DNA from: Saprospiraceae bacterium
Lineage (GTDB): Bacteria; Bacteroidota; Bacteroidia; Chitinophagales; Saprospiraceae
Direction: 5' to 3'
Length of the DNA: 64,000 nt
NCBI GenBank assembly: GCA_028285545.1
Contig: JANQPA010000102.1
Span: 62,001-126,000, forward strand
Made by a program: the position numbers and the translations under genes. This document shows positions 63,352-64,000 of this stretch, in pieces. The notes beneath the pieces were generated by a model. It made no database searches and had not been told where the DNA came from. It saw nothing but the letters and a program-made list of their open reading frames with translations. The number at the start of each line of letters is the position of its first letter. Within the stretch, counting starts at the first letter, position 1.

Positions 63352-64000
63352 TTATTTATTGACTGCTTCCAGCATTTGTTTTACAGCCTCCGTCGTCATA
63401 GATTTTGGTCGCTCAAGAGGCATACCTAAAGCTCTGGACCAGCATTGAGAGGATAGTACTCCCAGGGCCCTGGATACACCAAATAATACCGTGTAAAAAC
63501 TATATTGCACTAAACCATAGTGTACCAAAATAGAGCCGGAATGTGCATCAACATTAGGCCAGGGGTTTTTAACCTTACCTAGTCCTTTAAGAATATCAGG
63601 TACTACATCAAAAACTTTCCAGATTACATTAACAATATCACTATCGGGAATATACTCTTCTGCAAATGTTTTAAGAGCCATAAATCTAGGATCCGGCCTT
63701 CGAAGCACAGCATGTCCATATCCCGGAATTACTTTTCCAGAAGCAAGTGTACTATTTACATAATCTGCTATCTGACGTTCAGTAGGTTGTTTGGTGCCCA
63801 GGGCATCAAGCATTTTGAAAGTCCACTTAATCACTTCCTGATTAGCCAAGCCATGAAGAGGGCCAGCAAGGGCATTTATTCCTGCTGCAAGTGATAAATA
63901 GGGATCGCTTAAAGTAGAACCAACCAGATGAGTAGTATGAGCTGAAGCATTTCCTCCTTCATGATCAGCATGAATGGTCATATACAAGCGCATTAGATTT
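63352..64000 (-). CDS. gltA: Citrate synthase, 3' part (gene runs off the window)
   Basis: The frame stays open to the window edge, upstream of the internal Met at 63993. The visible ~216 residues hold the whole catalytic set: HADHEGGN (His274 equivalent), [14 protein letters not shown] (His320 equivalent) and NVDAHSG (Asp375 equivalent). [35 protein letters not shown] and [18 protein letters not shown] resemble the eukaryote-type (Si) enzyme found in Bacteroidota. It condenses acetyl-CoA and oxaloacetate in the TCA cycle. The symbol is by function; the start lies outside the window. Confidence 0.93.
   Translation of the reverse strand, partial: NLMRLYMTIHADHEGGNASAHTTHLVGSTLSDPYLSLAAGINALAGPLHGLANQEVIKWTFKMLDALGTKQPTERQIADYVNSTLASGKVIPGYGHAVLRRPDPRFMALKTFAEEYIPDSDIVNVIWKVFDVVPDILKGLGKVKNPWPNVDAHSGSILVHYGLVQYSFYTVLFGVSRALGVLSSQCWSRALGMPLERPKSMTTEAVKQMLEAVNK

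Overview
The window is a chromosomal segment of a Bacteroidota bacterium, probably from the Saprospiria/Cytophagia side of the phylum. The evidence is a type IX secretion (Por) C-terminal sorting domain, GEVED, DUF6090 and DUF6702 proteins, SusE/F-like and TonB-type envelope proteins, a Rho factor with a long Arg/Asp-rich insert, a citrate synthase of the eukaryote-like type, promoters of the TTTG-N20-TAnnTTTG form, and a near absence of Shine-Dalgarno sequences. No rRNA, tRNA or CRISPR array was seen.

Layout. 1-13.4 kb (+) is an export locus: the tail of a protein resembling ABC-permease/M1-peptidase proteins, a TolC channel, a lipoprotein adaptor, an RND pump, an inserted four-helix-bundle gene, a 1560-aa RND pump fused to an ABC ATPase, and an ABC-2-type membrane protein. 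13.8-19.8 kb holds a large Asp-box beta-propeller protein, an alpha/beta hydrolase and an S41 peptidase. 19.9-29.7 kb is an AT-rich accessory zone: a dead PIN toxin beside its intact partner, an amidase, a DUF6090/SusF-like fusion, a 1080-aa CHAT-STAND-EAD conflict protein, a group II intron remnant, an intradiol-dioxygenase/thioredoxin-like lipoprotein and a LytTR regulator. 29.9-34.9 kb has envelope lipoproteins and peptidases. 35.1-36.4 kb is an intact IS4-family element with 18-bp inverted repeats and a 10-bp target duplication. 36.4-41.1 kb has a hairpin-rich spacer, a giant one-component histidine kinase and a BrnT/BrnA-type toxin-antitoxin pair.

From 41.4 kb the content is mostly core: OsmC, an exported asparaginase, an HXXEE membrane protein, a Tat-exported HisC-like aminotransferase, a T9SS-secreted subtilase, MscS, rho, serS, a YugP-type metallopeptidase, frr, rpmH (51 aa), a TPR protein, a PadR/FtsX-type permease pair, two tandem TonB proteins, VanZ, gcvH and the 3' part of the citrate synthase gene at the right edge.

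The best candidates for an undescribed system are (i) the RND-ABC fusion pump in its RND/TolC/ABC/M1-like locus and (ii) the CHAT-nSTAND-EAD protein in the mobile-element zone. The non-coding DNA is also notable for many palindromes, including three spacer-free perfect palindromes of 46-52 bp just upstream of minus-strand genes.
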